Position numbers and translations under genes: made by a program
NCBI GenBank assembly: GCA_028870995.1
Contig: JAGWOI010000019.1
Span: 1-39,673, forward strand
Direction: 5' to 3'
Length of the DNA stretch: 39,673 bases
Source: Candidatus Omnitrophota bacterium
GTDB taxonomy: Bacteria > Omnitrophota > Gorgyraeia > Zapsychrales > Fredricksoniimonadaceae
The notes under the pieces: model-generated
What the model was told of the DNA's origin: nothing
Seen by the model: only the letters and a program-made list of their open reading frames with translations
Databases searched by the model: none
Shown here: piece after piece, positions 31,733 to 39,546 of the stretch
Numbering within the stretch: position 1 is the first letter of the stretch
Layout of the letters: each line of letters begins with the position of its first letter

Positions 31733-32311
31733 CTATTTGCGAATAAGAAAAATAGCAATATCGGAAAGGAGATTGTGGGCAAAAGGAATTTTGCCGCCGG
31801 CACCGAACGCACATTCATTTTCGATCACAATGGAGCGCTCCAGACAGAAATCGCGGAAATCCTTGATGCTCAAAAAACGCAAATTGGGCGTATTGTACCA
31901 TTTATAGGGAAGGCCTTCGGTCACCGGCACCCTGCCTAAGAAGAAAATCTGCAGGCGGGCATTCAAGTTGCAAAAATTGGGGATGCCGACAATCGCCTTT
32001 TTGCCCACCCGAAGGGCCTCGGCGATCACCTTTTCCGGGTTCAGGACCTCCTGGAGGCTTTCATTGAGGATCACGTAGTCAAAGGTCTTATCCGCATAAT
32101 CGCTTAGGCCCGAATCGATGTCGCCATGAGAAACACTCACCCCCCGCTCGACGCACTTATAAATCTCCTTCTCGTCGATTTCGATCCCGGCGGCGCGGCA
32201 GTTCCGTTGCGCCATCAGCAATGATAAAAGCTCCCCGTTGCCGCAGCCTAAGTCCAGGACGCGGCTGTTGGGTTCGATCATCTCCAGGATGTATTTGTGG
32301 TCGTTGCGCAT
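31733..32311 (-). CDS. metW: MetW-like methyltransferase-fold protein
   Basis: This 192-aa SAM-dependent methyltransferase fold has motif I VLDLGCGNGE (18-27) and an acidic pair GIEIDEKEI (about 42-50). The MetW-specific patterns CVERGVSVSHGDIDSGL and NFCNLNARLQIFFLGRVPVTEGLPYKWY are also seen (both in pieces). MetW partners with MetX in methionine synthesis in many bacteria. The gene overlaps the metX stop by 1 nt (TGATG), and this arrangement is the usual metXW unit. The biochemical role of MetW is as an activator of MetX in known cases. Confidence 0.94.
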   Translation of the reverse strand: MRNDHKYILEMIEPNSRVLDLGCGNGELLSLLMAQRNCRAAGIEIDEKEIYKCVERGVSVSHGDIDSGLSDYADKTFDYVILNESLQEVLNPEKVIAEALRVGKKAIVGIPNFCNLNARLQIFFLGRVPVTEGLPYKWYNTPNLRFLSIKDFRDFCLERSIVIENECAFGAGGKIPFAHNLLSDIAIFLIRK

Positions 32312-33441
32312 CAGCTGGTCACCGATTGGGCGGCGTTGTTCAAAAAATCCCTGACCAATTTCGACTGGCCGTTGATCTCCACCAAGAAAGAGTCATGGCC
32401 GTAGCTTGTATCGATCTCAATAAAGGAAACATCGATATCATTGGCCTTCATGGCCCTGACGATGTCCTTGGACTGGTACGAAGGATAGAGCCAGTCCGAG
32501 GTGAAGGTCACGATCAAAAATTTGGTCTTAACGCCTTTAAAAACCTTCACCAGGTCCCCGTCTTCCGAAAGGTCAAAATAGTCCAGGGCCTTGGAAATAT
32601 ACAAATAGCTGTTGGCATCAAAACGCTGCACAAAGCTTGCCCCCCGGTATTTGAGATAGGACTCCACCTCAAAATCATGGGAAAAGTCATAGCCCAGCTT
32701 TTCCTTGCCCTGCAGTTTGCGGCCGAACTTCTCTTCCATGGAACGCTCGGACATGTAGGTGATGTGGCCTATCATCCGCGAGACGGCCATCCCCTGCGCC
32801 GGAAGCTCGCCGCCGTAATAATCGCCCTTGTTCCAATGCGGATCCGACATGATGGCCTGGCGTGCCACTTCATGCAGGGCGATCTGCTGGGCCGTGTGCT
32901 TATAATTGGTGGCGATCGGTATGGCCGAATGCAGGGTGTCGGGATAAAGCACCGCCCATTTCAGGGCCATCAAACCGCCCATGGACCCTCCCGAGGCGCA
33001 TAACAATTTTTTGATGCCCAAATGATCGATCAAACGTTTTTGGGCCACCACCATGTCCTCAATGGTGATGACGGGAAACCTCAAGCCGTAGGGCTTGCCG
33101 GTGGCAGGGTTGATCGACGAAGGACCTGTGGAACCTTTGCACCCGCCGATGATGTTGGCACAGATGACAAAATATTTGTCGGTATCAAAGGCCTTGCCCG
33201 GCCCGATCATGGGGTCCCACCAACCGGGGGCCTTGTCCCCTTTGTGCCAAAATGCCGCGTGGGCGTCCCCGGTCAGGGCATGAAAAATCAGGATGGCATT
33301 GCTCTTGGCGGCGTTTAATGTCCCGTAGGTTTCATAGGCCATGGTCACGGGCCCTAATTTGACGCCGCTTTTAAGGACCAGTTCGTTGGGTGGATCGGCA
33401 AAAGTGAAGTGTTGGGTTTCGACGAATTGGGGATCGCTCAT
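32311..33441 (-). CDS. metX: Homoserine O-acetyltransferase (MetX)
   Basis: This 376-aa alpha/beta hydrolase transfers an acyl group to homoserine. It has the HALTGDAHA loop (54-62), the nucleophile Ser153 in GGSMGG, and catalytic Asp and His in TSDWLYP and YGHDSF near the C-terminus. The region [13 protein letters not shown] is characteristic. Acetyl versus succinyl specificity cannot be told from this reading alone. Its ATG overlaps the nadA stop by 4 nt, so nadA-metX-metW are co-translated. Confidence 0.95.
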   Translation of the reverse strand: MSDPQFVETQHFTFADPPNELVLKSGVKLGPVTMAYETYGTLNAAKSNAILIFHALTGDAHAAFWHKGDKAPGWWDPMIGPGKAFDTDKYFVICANIIGGCKGSTGPSSINPATGKPYGLRFPVITIEDMVVAQKRLIDHLGIKKLLCASGGSMGGLMALKWAVLYPDTLHSAIPIATNYKHTAQQIALHEVARQAIMSDPHWNKGDYYGGELPAQGMAVSRMIGHITYMSERSMEEKFGRKLQGKEKLGYDFSHDFEVESYLKYRGASFVQRFDANSYLYISKALDYFDLSEDGDLVKVFKGVKTKFLIVTFTSDWLYPSYQSKDIVRAMKANDIDVSFIEIDTSYGHDSFLVEINGQSKLVRDFLNNAAQSVTS

Positions 33442-34466
33442 TTTTCCGCGTAAAGAAACATGGCCTCAATGGTCTTTAACGCCCGCAAACGCGTGGGCTC
33501 GTCTAAAAGAACCCTGTCCCTGGCTAAAGGTTCTTTAAGGGCCCGTAAAATGTCCCCAAGGGTGTTGGATTTCATGAATTTGCACATGGTGCAGGAGCCG
33601 ACCAGCTGCTTGTCGGGAAATTCCGATTGCAGACGGGCGGAAAGCCCGCATTCCGTGAGCATTAAAAATTGCCGGGAGCCGGTTTCCCTCATGAACTTGA
33701 GCATCTGTTCGGTGCTGCCGACAAAGTCGGAATTATCGATGATGGCCGAATTGCACTCGGGATGGCTGACGATCTTGGCGTTGGGATATTCAAGCCTCAC
33801 CTTCATGATATCGTCCATGCCGTAGTCTTCATGCACATAGCAGGTGCCGGAATAATATTGGATGTCTTTTTTGATGCCGCGGCGCTCCATGTAATTCTTG
33901 AGGTTCTGACCCATGAACTTGTCCGGTAAAAAGTAAATCTTATCATTGGGCACGTTCTCAGCCACTTTATACACATTGGCGGAAGTCACCGTGACATCGC
34001 ATTCGGCCTTGACCTGGGCCGTTGTGTTGATGTAACAGATAAAGGTATGCTCCGGGTATTGACGGCGCAAATCCCTGACGGTCTGGGCATCAATGGAATC
34101 AGCCAGTGAACAGCCGTCCTGGAGGGCCGGAATAAGCACTTCCTTTTCGGGGTTGAGGATCTTGGCGGTCTCGCCCATAAAACGCACAGCTACAAAGACA
34201 ATGGTCCGGGCCTCTGTCGCCATGGCATCGCGGCTGAGCTTGTAGGAATCGCCCACAAAGTCGGCGACACCGTAAATGACCTCCGGCGTGATGTAGGAAT
34301 GGGCCAGGATGACGGCGTTCTTCTGTTCCTTAAGTTCGTTGATCTCATTGATCAAAGGCACCAGCTCTTCGCATTTGCGCAGGGAATACTGGCAGACGGA
34401 AGCGCCTAATTTGATGTTTTTAAGCTTTTCGTAAAGCTGTTCTGCAGTGATTTCAGTCTTTAACAT
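33438..34466 (-). CDS. nadA: Quinolinate synthase
   Basis: This 342-aa [4Fe-4S] enzyme makes quinolinate from iminoaspartate and DHAP for NAD synthesis. Landmarks are [13 protein letters not shown] (the usual HYY reads HSY), the cluster cysteines in [18 protein letters not shown] and CTMCKFMK, and the SHPECN motif. I chose the ATG at 34466; the frame starts at a TTG at 34487 but has no ribosome site. No Shine-Dalgarno is visible for the ATG either, and it lies right after a terminator-like hairpin. nadB and nadC are not in the window. It heads the operon with metX. Confidence 0.95.
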   Translation of the reverse strand: MLKTEITAEQLYEKLKNIKLGASVCQYSLRKCEELVPLINEINELKEQKNAVILAHSYITPEVIYGVADFVGDSYKLSRDAMATEARTIVFVAVRFMGETAKILNPEKEVLIPALQDGCSLADSIDAQTVRDLRRQYPEHTFICYINTTAQVKAECDVTVTSANVYKVAENVPNDKIYFLPDKFMGQNLKNYMERRGIKKDIQYYSGTCYVHEDYGMDDIMKVRLEYPNAKIVSHPECNSAIIDNSDFVGSTEQMLKFMRETGSRQFLMLTECGLSARLQSEFPDKQLVGSCTMCKFMKSNTLGDILRALKEPLARDRVLLDEPTRLRALKTIEAMFLYAEK

Positions 34467-34493
34467 AGTTAATAAATATATACCCAATATAAA

Positions 34494-34530
34494 GGGACGT
34501 CTACCAAATTCTTAATACGGCAGACGTCCC
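34494..34530 (-). terminator. Terminator after the sigma/anti-sigma operon
   Basis: Arms GGGACGTCT (34494-34502) and AGACGTCCC (34522-34530) form a 9-bp stem with a 19-nt loop. On the minus strand CCC is followed by TTTATATT. It lies 13 nt after the DUF4349 gene stop and 28 nt before the nadA start. Confidence 0.65.
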
Positions 34531-34543
34531 CTGACACCAAAAG

Positions 34544-35848
34544 TTACTTTCTGAAAAACAGGCGGACAATCAGGTAAATGACCCCGAAAACAGCCGCCCA
34601 TACCAGGACCGGAACCACGTAGGAAAGCAGATAAATGACCCCGAAGAAGATCCCGGTGAACACTTCCAGGGAAGCGTCCCTGGTGATTTCCCATTTGTGC
34701 CGCAGCAGCACCTTCCATTGATGGCTGGCCTCATGGTCCTTGAGCGCGGTCTTATAGTTGTCATGGAACCTGACGACAATGGTGCTCATGCTGCTTTGCT
34801 TTTCATAGAAGTTAAGCATCCGTTCAAGGGCCTTGATCCGGGCCTTGGTTTGTTCAATCTGCCGCTGGATGTTTTCCTTTTCGGCGTCGGTGGTGGGATT
34901 AAAGAGCTTAAATGCTTTGAGCTGTTTTTCCAGATGCTCTTTTTCAATTGTGTAGGTGCTGACCTTGCTTTGGGCCTCGTTATATTGGTCCGTCACATCC
35001 CTGGAGGTTTCATTCTCCTGTTCTACTTCCCCTAATTTCCTGATCTGCTGCAAGACATGCTCCAGGTCTTTGGGATACACCTTGCAGACCATGGTGCCCC
35101 AGCCGGAACCATCGGCCAAACGGTTGAAGTCCGAGCTGGCCACGATCCCGTTGAATTGCAGGATCAGGTCGGTTATCTGGGATTTTATTTTAAATGCGTT
35201 ATCCACCAACAGGCTGATGTCGGCCCTCTCGATCTTTTTGCGTTCCTCATCGGAAGCGGCATAATAGGCATTGGAGTTCTGATAATACGCCGATTCCTGC
35301 CCGACCCGGATCCTGACGGCAGCGGGCATGCTCATCATTCCTGCAGACATAGGCGCCGAGTAGGCATCCCTTAGCATTGCCTTTGCCTCGAAGGCTTGTC
35401 CTGAGGCAAATCCCCCTTTTTTAACAACGTAATTAGATGCCATATAGAAAGGTCCGTTTTGAGTCGACTTGAGCCCGCCTTCGTTGTACTGGTCCCCCAA
35501 ATCGGCGGCTGATCTGAGCCTGCCCTGCATGCCCCTATGGACATACACTTGAAACACCGAACCGACAATAATTGTCAAAGCCAGGGTTGTTCCCAACGCC
35601 ATCATGGTATTTCTAGACATAGGTTCTCTCCTTTGTGTCATGCGTTTCTGCATGTTGATTTCTTCATCCGGAGAGAGACGTTCATCGGGCCACTTCGAGA
35701 GAGAAGAGACAACAGCTTTATAGGCCTTGAGATCTTTTTGGCATTCGGCACAAGAGGCTAAATGAGCCTCCACGATATCTTTTTGGGAAGGTGTCACTTC
35801 ACCGTCAATATATGAGGATATGAGGATTTTGATCTCTTCGTGTGTCAT
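34544..35848 (-). CDS. Zinc anti-sigma factor fused to DUF4349 envelope domain
   Basis: This 434-aa membrane protein has an N-terminal zinc anti-sigma domain with the H29-x3-C33-x2-C36 motif (HLASCAEC) that binds the cognate ECF sigma. A TM helix follows (about residues 80-101), then a DUF4349 domain (about 200-415) with the pattern RKKIERADISLLVDNA and a central coiled coil (about 285-345, SRDVTDQYNEAQSKV). C-terminal TM segments (about 390-432) close it. The DUF4349 part probably senses envelope state or interacts with the membrane. The ATG overlaps the sigma gene stop (ATGA). Having sensor and anti-sigma on one chain is unusual compared with separate RseA-like proteins. Confidence 0.88.
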   Translation of the reverse strand: MTHEEIKILISSYIDGEVTPSQKDIVEAHLASCAECQKDLKAYKAVVSSLSKWPDERLSPDEEINMQKRMTQRREPMSRNTMMALGTTLALTIIVGSVFQVYVHRGMQGRLRSAADLGDQYNEGGLKSTQNGPFYMASNYVVKKGGFASGQAFEAKAMLRDAYSAPMSAGMMSMPAAVRIRVGQESAYYQNSNAYYAASDEERKKIERADISLLVDNAFKIKSQITDLILQFNGIVASSDFNRLADGSGWGTMVCKVYPKDLEHVLQQIRKLGEVEQENETSRDVTDQYNEAQSKVSTYTIEKEHLEKQLKAFKLFNPTTDAEKENIQRQIEQTKARIKALERMLNFYEKQSSMSTIVVRFHDNYKTALKDHEASHQWKVLLRHKWEITRDASLEVFTGIFFGVIYLLSYVVPVLVWAAVFGVIYLIVRLFFRK

Positions 35849-36420
35849 TTTACTTCTCCCTCCTCCAGCAAAACAGGCGGAAGCGTTTCTTTAAGCCGCA
35901 CGCGGGCCCTGAAAATAAGCACCTTCACCTTTTCCAGGGAACAATCCAAAACATTGGCAATTTCTTCATATCTAAAGTCATGATATTCACGCAGCAACAG
36001 GGCTTCTTTTTGCTCCGGCGGCAATTGGGAAACGGCTTTTTGAATAATGGCGGCTGTCTCCTGCTGCCTAAGCTCTTCATGGACTAAATTCCTGGTATCC
36101 GCGATATCGACCTGTCCCTCCTGGCCGTCATCCCTGGTCTGCCGCAAAGGAAAAAACCTGAATTTTGTACGTAATCTTGAAAGGCAGGCGTTGCGGGCAA
36201 TGGTGTAGGCCCAGGTCTTGAAACTTGCCCCGGGTTGCGGCTCATAACGCTTTTGGCAAAGCATCATAAAGGTATGGCTGACGGCATCTTCCGCGTCCGC
36301 CCGGTTGGCGGAAAGCCGGAAGGCGAAATTAAACAACCCGTCCTTGTGGCGCTTGAACAGCACGTTAAGAGCCTCCTGGTCCTGCTGGTAGAACCTATTG
36401 ATCAGTTCTTCGTCCGTCAT
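35845..36420 (-). CDS. ECF RNA polymerase sigma factor
   Basis: This 191-aa sigma-70-family ECF factor (203 aa if the in-frame GTG at 36456 is used) has region 2 with LFKRHKDGLFNFAFRL, the DAEDAVSHTFMMLCQ helix and SFKTWAYTIARNACLSRLR. Region 4 has QLPPEQKEALLLREYHDFRYEEIANVLDCSLEKVKVLIFRARVRLKE (in pieces). I prefer the ATG at 36420 because the family normally begins MTDEELI and GGAGAAGAGGAA lies upstream. The anti-sigma follows with an ATGA overlap. A possible autoregulated promoter lies at 36473-36500. Confidence 0.92.
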   Translation of the reverse strand: MTDEELINRFYQQDQEALNVLFKRHKDGLFNFAFRLSANRADAEDAVSHTFMMLCQKRYEPQPGASFKTWAYTIARNACLSRLRTKFRFFPLRQTRDDGQEGQVDIADTRNLVHEELRQQETAAIIQKAVSQLPPEQKEALLLREYHDFRYEEIANVLDCSLEKVKVLIFRARVRLKETLPPVLLEEGEVK

Positions 36421-36472
36421 CAGTGCTTGTTCCTCTTCTCCCTGCAGGGAGTTCACGTCTCTCTCTACCCTT

Positions 36473-36500
36473 TAAACGCGCTTGAAGAAAAAAAGTTACA
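36473..36500 (-). promoter_or_regulatory. Candidate ECF-type promoter of the sigma operon
   Basis: On the minus strand TGTAAC (36495-36500) is followed after exactly 16 nt by CGTTTA (36473-36478). This resembles ECF promoters of the TGAAAC-N16-CGT type, as expected for autoregulation. It lies between the miaB stop and the sigma gene; the spacer contains a T-run. Support is by resemblance and position only. Confidence 0.4.
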
Positions 36501-36507
36501 GTTATTT

Positions 36508-37863
36508 TTATACAGGAATGGCTTTTAAAACATGCGGGGTGGCGTCAATGATCCTGACCTTGGCCATATCGCCGATCTTAAAGAAAACAACCTTCCTTTT
36601 CTCAAGAGGGCTGTCCTCTTTTAAAAGGACCAATTTATTGCCGTCCGTCCGCCCTACCATATGGGCGTCCGGTTTATCTCCAGCAGGAGGCTCAATGAGG
36701 ATTTCGTGCACCTGGCCGATATGGGCCTGGTTTTTCCTGGCGGTGATGTCCTTTTGGATTTCATTTAAGCGCACAATGCGCTCGGTCTTGACGGCCTCAG
36801 GAACATCATCGGGGTGCTTCTTGGAAGCGATGGTGCCCTGACGCTCGGAATATTTGAACATGAAGGCGGAATCGAACTGCACTTTTTGAACGACTTCAAG
36901 GGTGTCATCGAACTCCTGGTCAGTCTCCGTAGGGAAGCCCACGATGATATCGGTGGTCAACACGATCTCCGGGATTTTGGCCCTGATCTTATCCACCAGG
37001 GACAGGAACTCCTGCTTGGTATAGGTCCTGTTCATCATGTCCAGGACGCGGTCATTGCCGGCCTGCAAGGGCAGATGGATGTGCTTGCAGATCTTGGGAT
37101 TGGCGGCCATGAGTTCCAGGAACCGGTCAGGAAAGTCCTTGGGATGAGGCGAAGTAAAACGGATGCGTTCGATGCCCTCAACCTTGCTTACTTCATCCAT
37201 CAAATAGGCAAAATCATGGTCCTCATAACGGTAGGAATTGACGTTTTGGCCAAGCAAGGTCACTTGTTTAAAACCTTCGGCCGCCAGGCGCTTCACCTCA
37301 TCGACCACATTCTCCGGCGAGCGGCTGCGCTCGCGGCCGCGGGTGTAAGGCACCACACAGAAGGTGCAGAAATTATTGCAGCCGCGCATGACCGCGATCC
37401 AGGCGTTGACCCCTTCTTTGCGGCTGGGGTAGACGTCGGAATAGGTCTCGAACTCCGACAGGGTCACATCATATGACTTCTGGCCCTCGTCGCAGGCTTC
37501 CCGGATCAGCTGCGGCAGACGCTTGTAGCTGTCCGGCCCGGCGATAAAATCTATTTTCAAGCTGCGGTCTTCCAAAAGGTCCTGACGCAAATTGGTGGCC
37601 ATGCAGCCTAAAATGCCGATCATGACCGGATTTCTCTTGCCCCGTTCATGGCGAATGCTGTGCACCCGGCCGTAGACCTTGCGGTGGGCATGCTCACGGA
37701 TAGCACAGGTGTTGAGCATGACAATGTCCGCCTGGCGCTCATCTTTGACAAACTCGTAATCCTCCTTCTTGAGGATCGAACGCACCAGCTCGCTGTCATA
37801 CTCGTTCATTTGGCAGCCCCAGGTCAACAGGCAGATCTTTTTTCGTTCAAATGGTTGGATCAT
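36508..37863 (-). CDS. miaB: tRNA-2-methylthio-N6-dimethylallyladenosine synthase
   Basis: This 451-aa radical SAM methylthiotransferase modifies A37 of tRNAs reading U-starting codons. The N-terminal UPF0004 domain has three cluster cysteines (TWGCQMNEYDSE, MLNTCAIREHA, GILGCMA). The radical SAM motif is CNNFCTFCVVPYTRG, and a C-terminal TRAM domain ends the protein. TRAM contains LLKEDSPLEKRK, encoded by a degenerate GGGGAC palindrome (36604-36620) that seems to have inserted in frame. The Ser/Asp pattern MNEYDSE distinguishes MiaB from MtaB and RimO. No Shine-Dalgarno precedes the ATG. The upstream AT-rich region begins the accessory stretch. Confidence 0.95.
   Translation of the reverse strand: MIQPFERKKICLLTWGCQMNEYDSELVRSILKKEDYEFVKDERQADIVMLNTCAIREHAHRKVYGRVHSIRHERGKRNPVMIGILGCMATNLRQDLLEDRSLKIDFIAGPDSYKRLPQLIREACDEGQKSYDVTLSEFETYSDVYPSRKEGVNAWIAVMRGCNNFCTFCVVPYTRGRERSRSPENVVDEVKRLAAEGFKQVTLLGQNVNSYRYEDHDFAYLMDEVSKVEGIERIRFTSPHPKDFPDRFLELMAANPKICKHIHLPLQAGNDRVLDMMNRTYTKQEFLSLVDKIRAKIPEIVLTTDIIVGFPTETDQEFDDTLEVVQKVQFDSAFMFKYSERQGTIASKKHPDDVPEAVKTERIVRLNEIQKDITARKNQAHIGQVHEILIEPPAGDKPDAHMVGRTDGNKLVLLKEDSPLEKRKVVFFKIGDMAKVRIIDATPHVLKAIPV
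36604..36620. repeat. Degenerate GGGGAC palindrome inside miaB
   Basis: The plus strand reads AAGAGGGCTGTCCTCTT. Against the intact repeat core AAGGGGACTGTCCCCTT it differs at three positions. Read in the miaB frame it gives KEDSPL, matching KGDSPL from hemL and the glycosyltransferase. It lies in the TRAM domain, where the protein family usually has a loop. Confidence 0.6.
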
Positions 37864-37883
37864 AGTAATTTATAAAAATGTTA

Positions 37884-37898
37884 GTGGACTGTCCCCTT
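37884..37898. repeat. Partial GGGGAC palindrome upstream of miaB
   Basis: GTGGACTGTCCCCTT is a one-mismatch version of the palindrome core, standing 21 nt upstream of the miaB start and 9 nt before the 3' end of the PepSY-like gene. It marks the junction between the GC-richer core and the AT-rich right edge. It lacks a good stem plus U-tract for either strand, so termination is doubtful. Confidence 0.5.
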
Positions 37899-37906
37899 CT
37901 ATAAAA

Positions 37907-38248
37907 TTATTCATCACCATTACGGCAATCAATTTGACCGGTTTGAGCATCAACCCATGAATAATATTTCCAGGGATCTTTGGTTTTAATTGTTACAACC
38001 CATTGATCATGAATGGGGCCACCAGTTGGATTATTATGGGGATTGGTCAGCCAACTTCGTGATTCATCTGCTGTTCGAAATGTTACATCATAGCTATAAT
38101 CATTAGGATCTGAATTAGGTCCTTTTAGAGAATTCTTCACGATTTCAACGGCTTGCTCTTTACTAATTGCGGTTTTAGGCTCTGTTGTATCAGCAAAACC
38201 AAGGGATGACGATAATAGTAGAACAAAAGTAATTAACGCGATTTTCAT
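37907..38248 (-). CDS. Small exported PepSY-like protein
   Basis: This 113-aa protein has a signal peptide (MKIALITFVLLLSSSLGFA, cleavage near residue 19). One PepSY-like unit follows: ISKEQAVEIVKNSL as the helix and WVVTIKTKDPWKYYSWVDAQTGQI as the strands with the typical VDAQTG turn (all in pieces). PepSY proteins are often periplasmic inhibitors or chaperones. AAAGGAGG precedes the ATG. The gene is much more AT-rich than the core genes and lies at the start of the accessory stretch. The fold call is moderate. Confidence 0.7.
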   Translation of the reverse strand: MKIALITFVLLLSSSLGFADTTEPKTAISKEQAVEIVKNSLKGPNSDPNDYSYDVTFRTADESRSWLTNPHNNPTGGPIHDQWVVTIKTKDPWKYYSWVDAQTGQIDCRNGDE

Positions 38249-38287
38249 AGACCTCCTTTACAACCCCTATCTTTGAACATAACTTAA

Positions 38288-38605
38288 TTATCGTACAGCC
38301 TGTAACTCGTAATGCACACCTTCTTTTTCTTGTAACAGGTGTATGACTTCAAACAAATTATTAGCCGTCGGATTTCCACTGACACTAAACATGCGCATTA
38401 AACTTTTTGAGTCTTTTTTTGTTAACTTAGAAAGCTTCTCAAAGCCAACAGTTGCATTAATATAGTCTCGTAAAACCGCCTTACCTGTCTTAATATCACC
38501 CGAAAGCATACATTCAATACTCTCACGCAAAAGCCCTTCACGAAATTTATGATCATGTAATGCCCGGGCTTGGACTGTTTCTTTGAAATTTCGTGTAATA
38601 GCCAT
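38288..38605 (-). CDS. HI1420-type antitoxin (addiction module antidote)
   Basis: This 105-aa antitoxin is of the HI1420-like family, in which the gene follows its toxin. It begins ITRNFKETVQARALHD and continues GDIKTGKAVLRDYINATVGFEKLSK, SLMRMFSVSGNPTANNLFEVI, all near the family pattern; the second half is an XRE-like helix-turn-helix. It would neutralise the adjacent RelE-like toxin and repress the operon. It lies 5 nt after the toxin gene, and its AAGGAG ribosome site is formed by the last toxin codons. Confidence 0.9.
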   Translation of the reverse strand: MAITRNFKETVQARALHDHKFREGLLRESIECMLSGDIKTGKAVLRDYINATVGFEKLSKLTKKDSKSLMRMFSVSGNPTANNLFEVIHLLQEKEGVHYELQAVR

Positions 38606-38610
38606 AGCGA

Positions 38611-38940
38611 TTACTCCTTTTTACGATCTTTATATTCTTCCCAAAGCATTGCTGCTCGATCAATATCTTTCTGTTGTTGTTTTTTTGTTCCGCCACCTAA
38701 AAGGATGACTAGCTTGTCACCATCCTTACCGATATAAATCCGATAACCAGGCCCCCAGTCAATTCGCACTTCTCCAAAAGTGCCTTTTATGGGTTTGATA
38801 CTTGACGTTTTTCCTTCCGCAATCCGAGTTAAATACGTATTTACTTTATTCGCTGCATGTGCATCGAGATCATTAAACCATTCCCATTCAGCAAATGGGC
38901 TTCTACGGTCTTCCGCTATGTATTCCTCTACCCTAACCAT
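38611..38940 (-). CDS. RelE/HI1419-type toxin (addiction module killer)
   Basis: This 109-aa protein of the HI1419/Gp49-like RelE superfamily probably cleaves ribosome-bound mRNA or is otherwise toxic. Visible are DRRSPFAEWEWFNDLD, VRIDWGPGYRIYIGKDGDKLVILLGGGTKKQQQKDIDRAAMLWEEYK (in pieces), with the typical LLGGGxKxxQxxDI core. The toxin-first order matches this TA class. A perfect 18-bp palindrome lies 2 bases upstream of its start codon (38943-38960) and is the likely operator. AT-rich composition points to horizontal transfer. Confidence 0.9.
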   Translation of the reverse strand: MVRVEEYIAEDRRSPFAEWEWFNDLDAHAANKVNTYLTRIAEGKTSSIKPIKGTFGEVRIDWGPGYRIYIGKDGDKLVILLGGGTKKQQQKDIDRAAMLWEEYKDRKKE

Positions 38941-38942
38941 AT

Positions 38943-38960
38943 AGTAACATATATGTTACT
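38943..38960. promoter_or_regulatory. Perfect palindromic operator of the TA operon
   Basis: AGTAACATA and TATGTTACT form an uninterrupted 18-bp dyad that ends two bases from the toxin ATG. Its position just upstream of a toxin-antitoxin operon suggests binding by the antitoxin dimer. No clear -10 box is distinguishable within the surrounding AT-rich DNA. Confidence 0.7.
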
Positions 38961-39200
38961 TATTTGCAAATTTTAAATGTAATTCAAAAAACATAAAAAT
39001 TTATCATAACCTATGATAATTTAAAGAGCTTGCAATAATTTTCATGGTCGTCCTATTTCGCATCCATCTGCCAGCCGTAGGTCTCGAGGAAAATTCTTTT
39101 ATTAACTTGTTCAACCATAATGTTTTAAGAAAGTCATACTTAATGCAGTCAACGGAACCGATGAATGTACTAAATATTATATACGATAATGCTTACCTAA
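38961..39200. other. AT-rich intergenic stretch without a supported gene
   Basis: This 240-nt stretch has an 8-bp inverted repeat TTATCATA/TATGATAA (39001-39008 and 39012-39019) with a 3-nt loop. A short GC-richer patch follows (about 39060-39090). An open plus-strand frame (39044-39304) lacks a ribosome site and overlaps the small membrane gene, so it is not called. No tRNA or attachment site was recognised. Confidence 0.5.
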
Positions 39201-39386
39201 TTACGTTCTCATGCCATGAACTACACACAAAACCCCACCAGCTCCTGCCAATATTCCCATTGCTCTCGATGCTATTTCCCCTTTTCCAAATAAACCAAGG
39301 ATAACAACATCAATTACCCAAGCTATTAATACTGCAGCTGGGCCAGTCACTTTTAAATTAACAATAATATTCTTAAGAAATTCCAT
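39201..39386 (-). CDS. Tiny two-helix membrane protein
   Basis: This 61-aa frame has two hydrophobic segments (about residues 14-33 and 41-57: VTGPAAVLIAWVIDVVILGLF and AMGILAGAGGVLCVVHG, in pieces), joined by a short charged Gly-Lys-Gly-Glu turn. It is not a recognised family. Its ATG overlaps the end of the upstream 57-aa gene by 14 nt, and no independent ribosome site is evident, so translation is probably coupled. Size and hairpin topology resemble small membrane toxins or holins, but this is only an analogy. Confidence 0.55.
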   Translation of the reverse strand: MEFLKNIIVNLKVTGPAAVLIAWVIDVVILGLFGKGEIASRAMGILAGAGGVLCVVHGMRT

Positions 39387-39546
39387 TTACCTTCACTTTC
39401 TTAGCGAGAATATTAACTACTTTTCCATTTTTCCATACTGCCAACGGCAAACCATTCTTCTTATGTTCTACCACAACGCCTTTTACAGCCTCTCTCATGG
39501 CTTTTTCGGCACTATTATGCAATTTAATTTGTTGAGCTTTTGTCAT
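39373..39546 (-). CDS. 57-aa hypothetical protein in a coupled cassette
   Basis: This 57-aa protein begins MTKAQQIKLHNSAEKAM and continues GVVVEHKKNGLPLAVWKNGKVV. The pattern EHKxxGxPxAVWxxGKVV occurs in many small bacterial proteins of unknown function, often beside other small genes. AAAGGA lies upstream at normal distance. The start overlaps the stop of the partial upstream gene by 1 nt (TAATG), and the 3' end overlaps the membrane gene by 14 nt. Some relatives sit in toxin-antitoxin-like pairs, but I cannot assign a function. Confidence 0.65.
   Translation of the reverse strand: MTKAQQIKLHNSAEKAMREAVKGVVVEHKKNGLPLAVWKNGKVVNILAKKVKVNGIS

Noticed and set aside
32221..33003. Plus-strand frame of 260 codons opposite metX
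   Set aside because: It is a shadow of the clearly identified metX and metW coding sequence.
39040..39100. Possible tRNA remnant or attachment site in the GC-richer patch
   Set aside because: No cloverleaf, T-loop motif or matching direct repeat could be found in the window.
39044..39304. Plus-strand frame of 86 codons in the AT-rich end
   Set aside because: It overlaps the small membrane gene, has no ribosome site and no recognisable domain.
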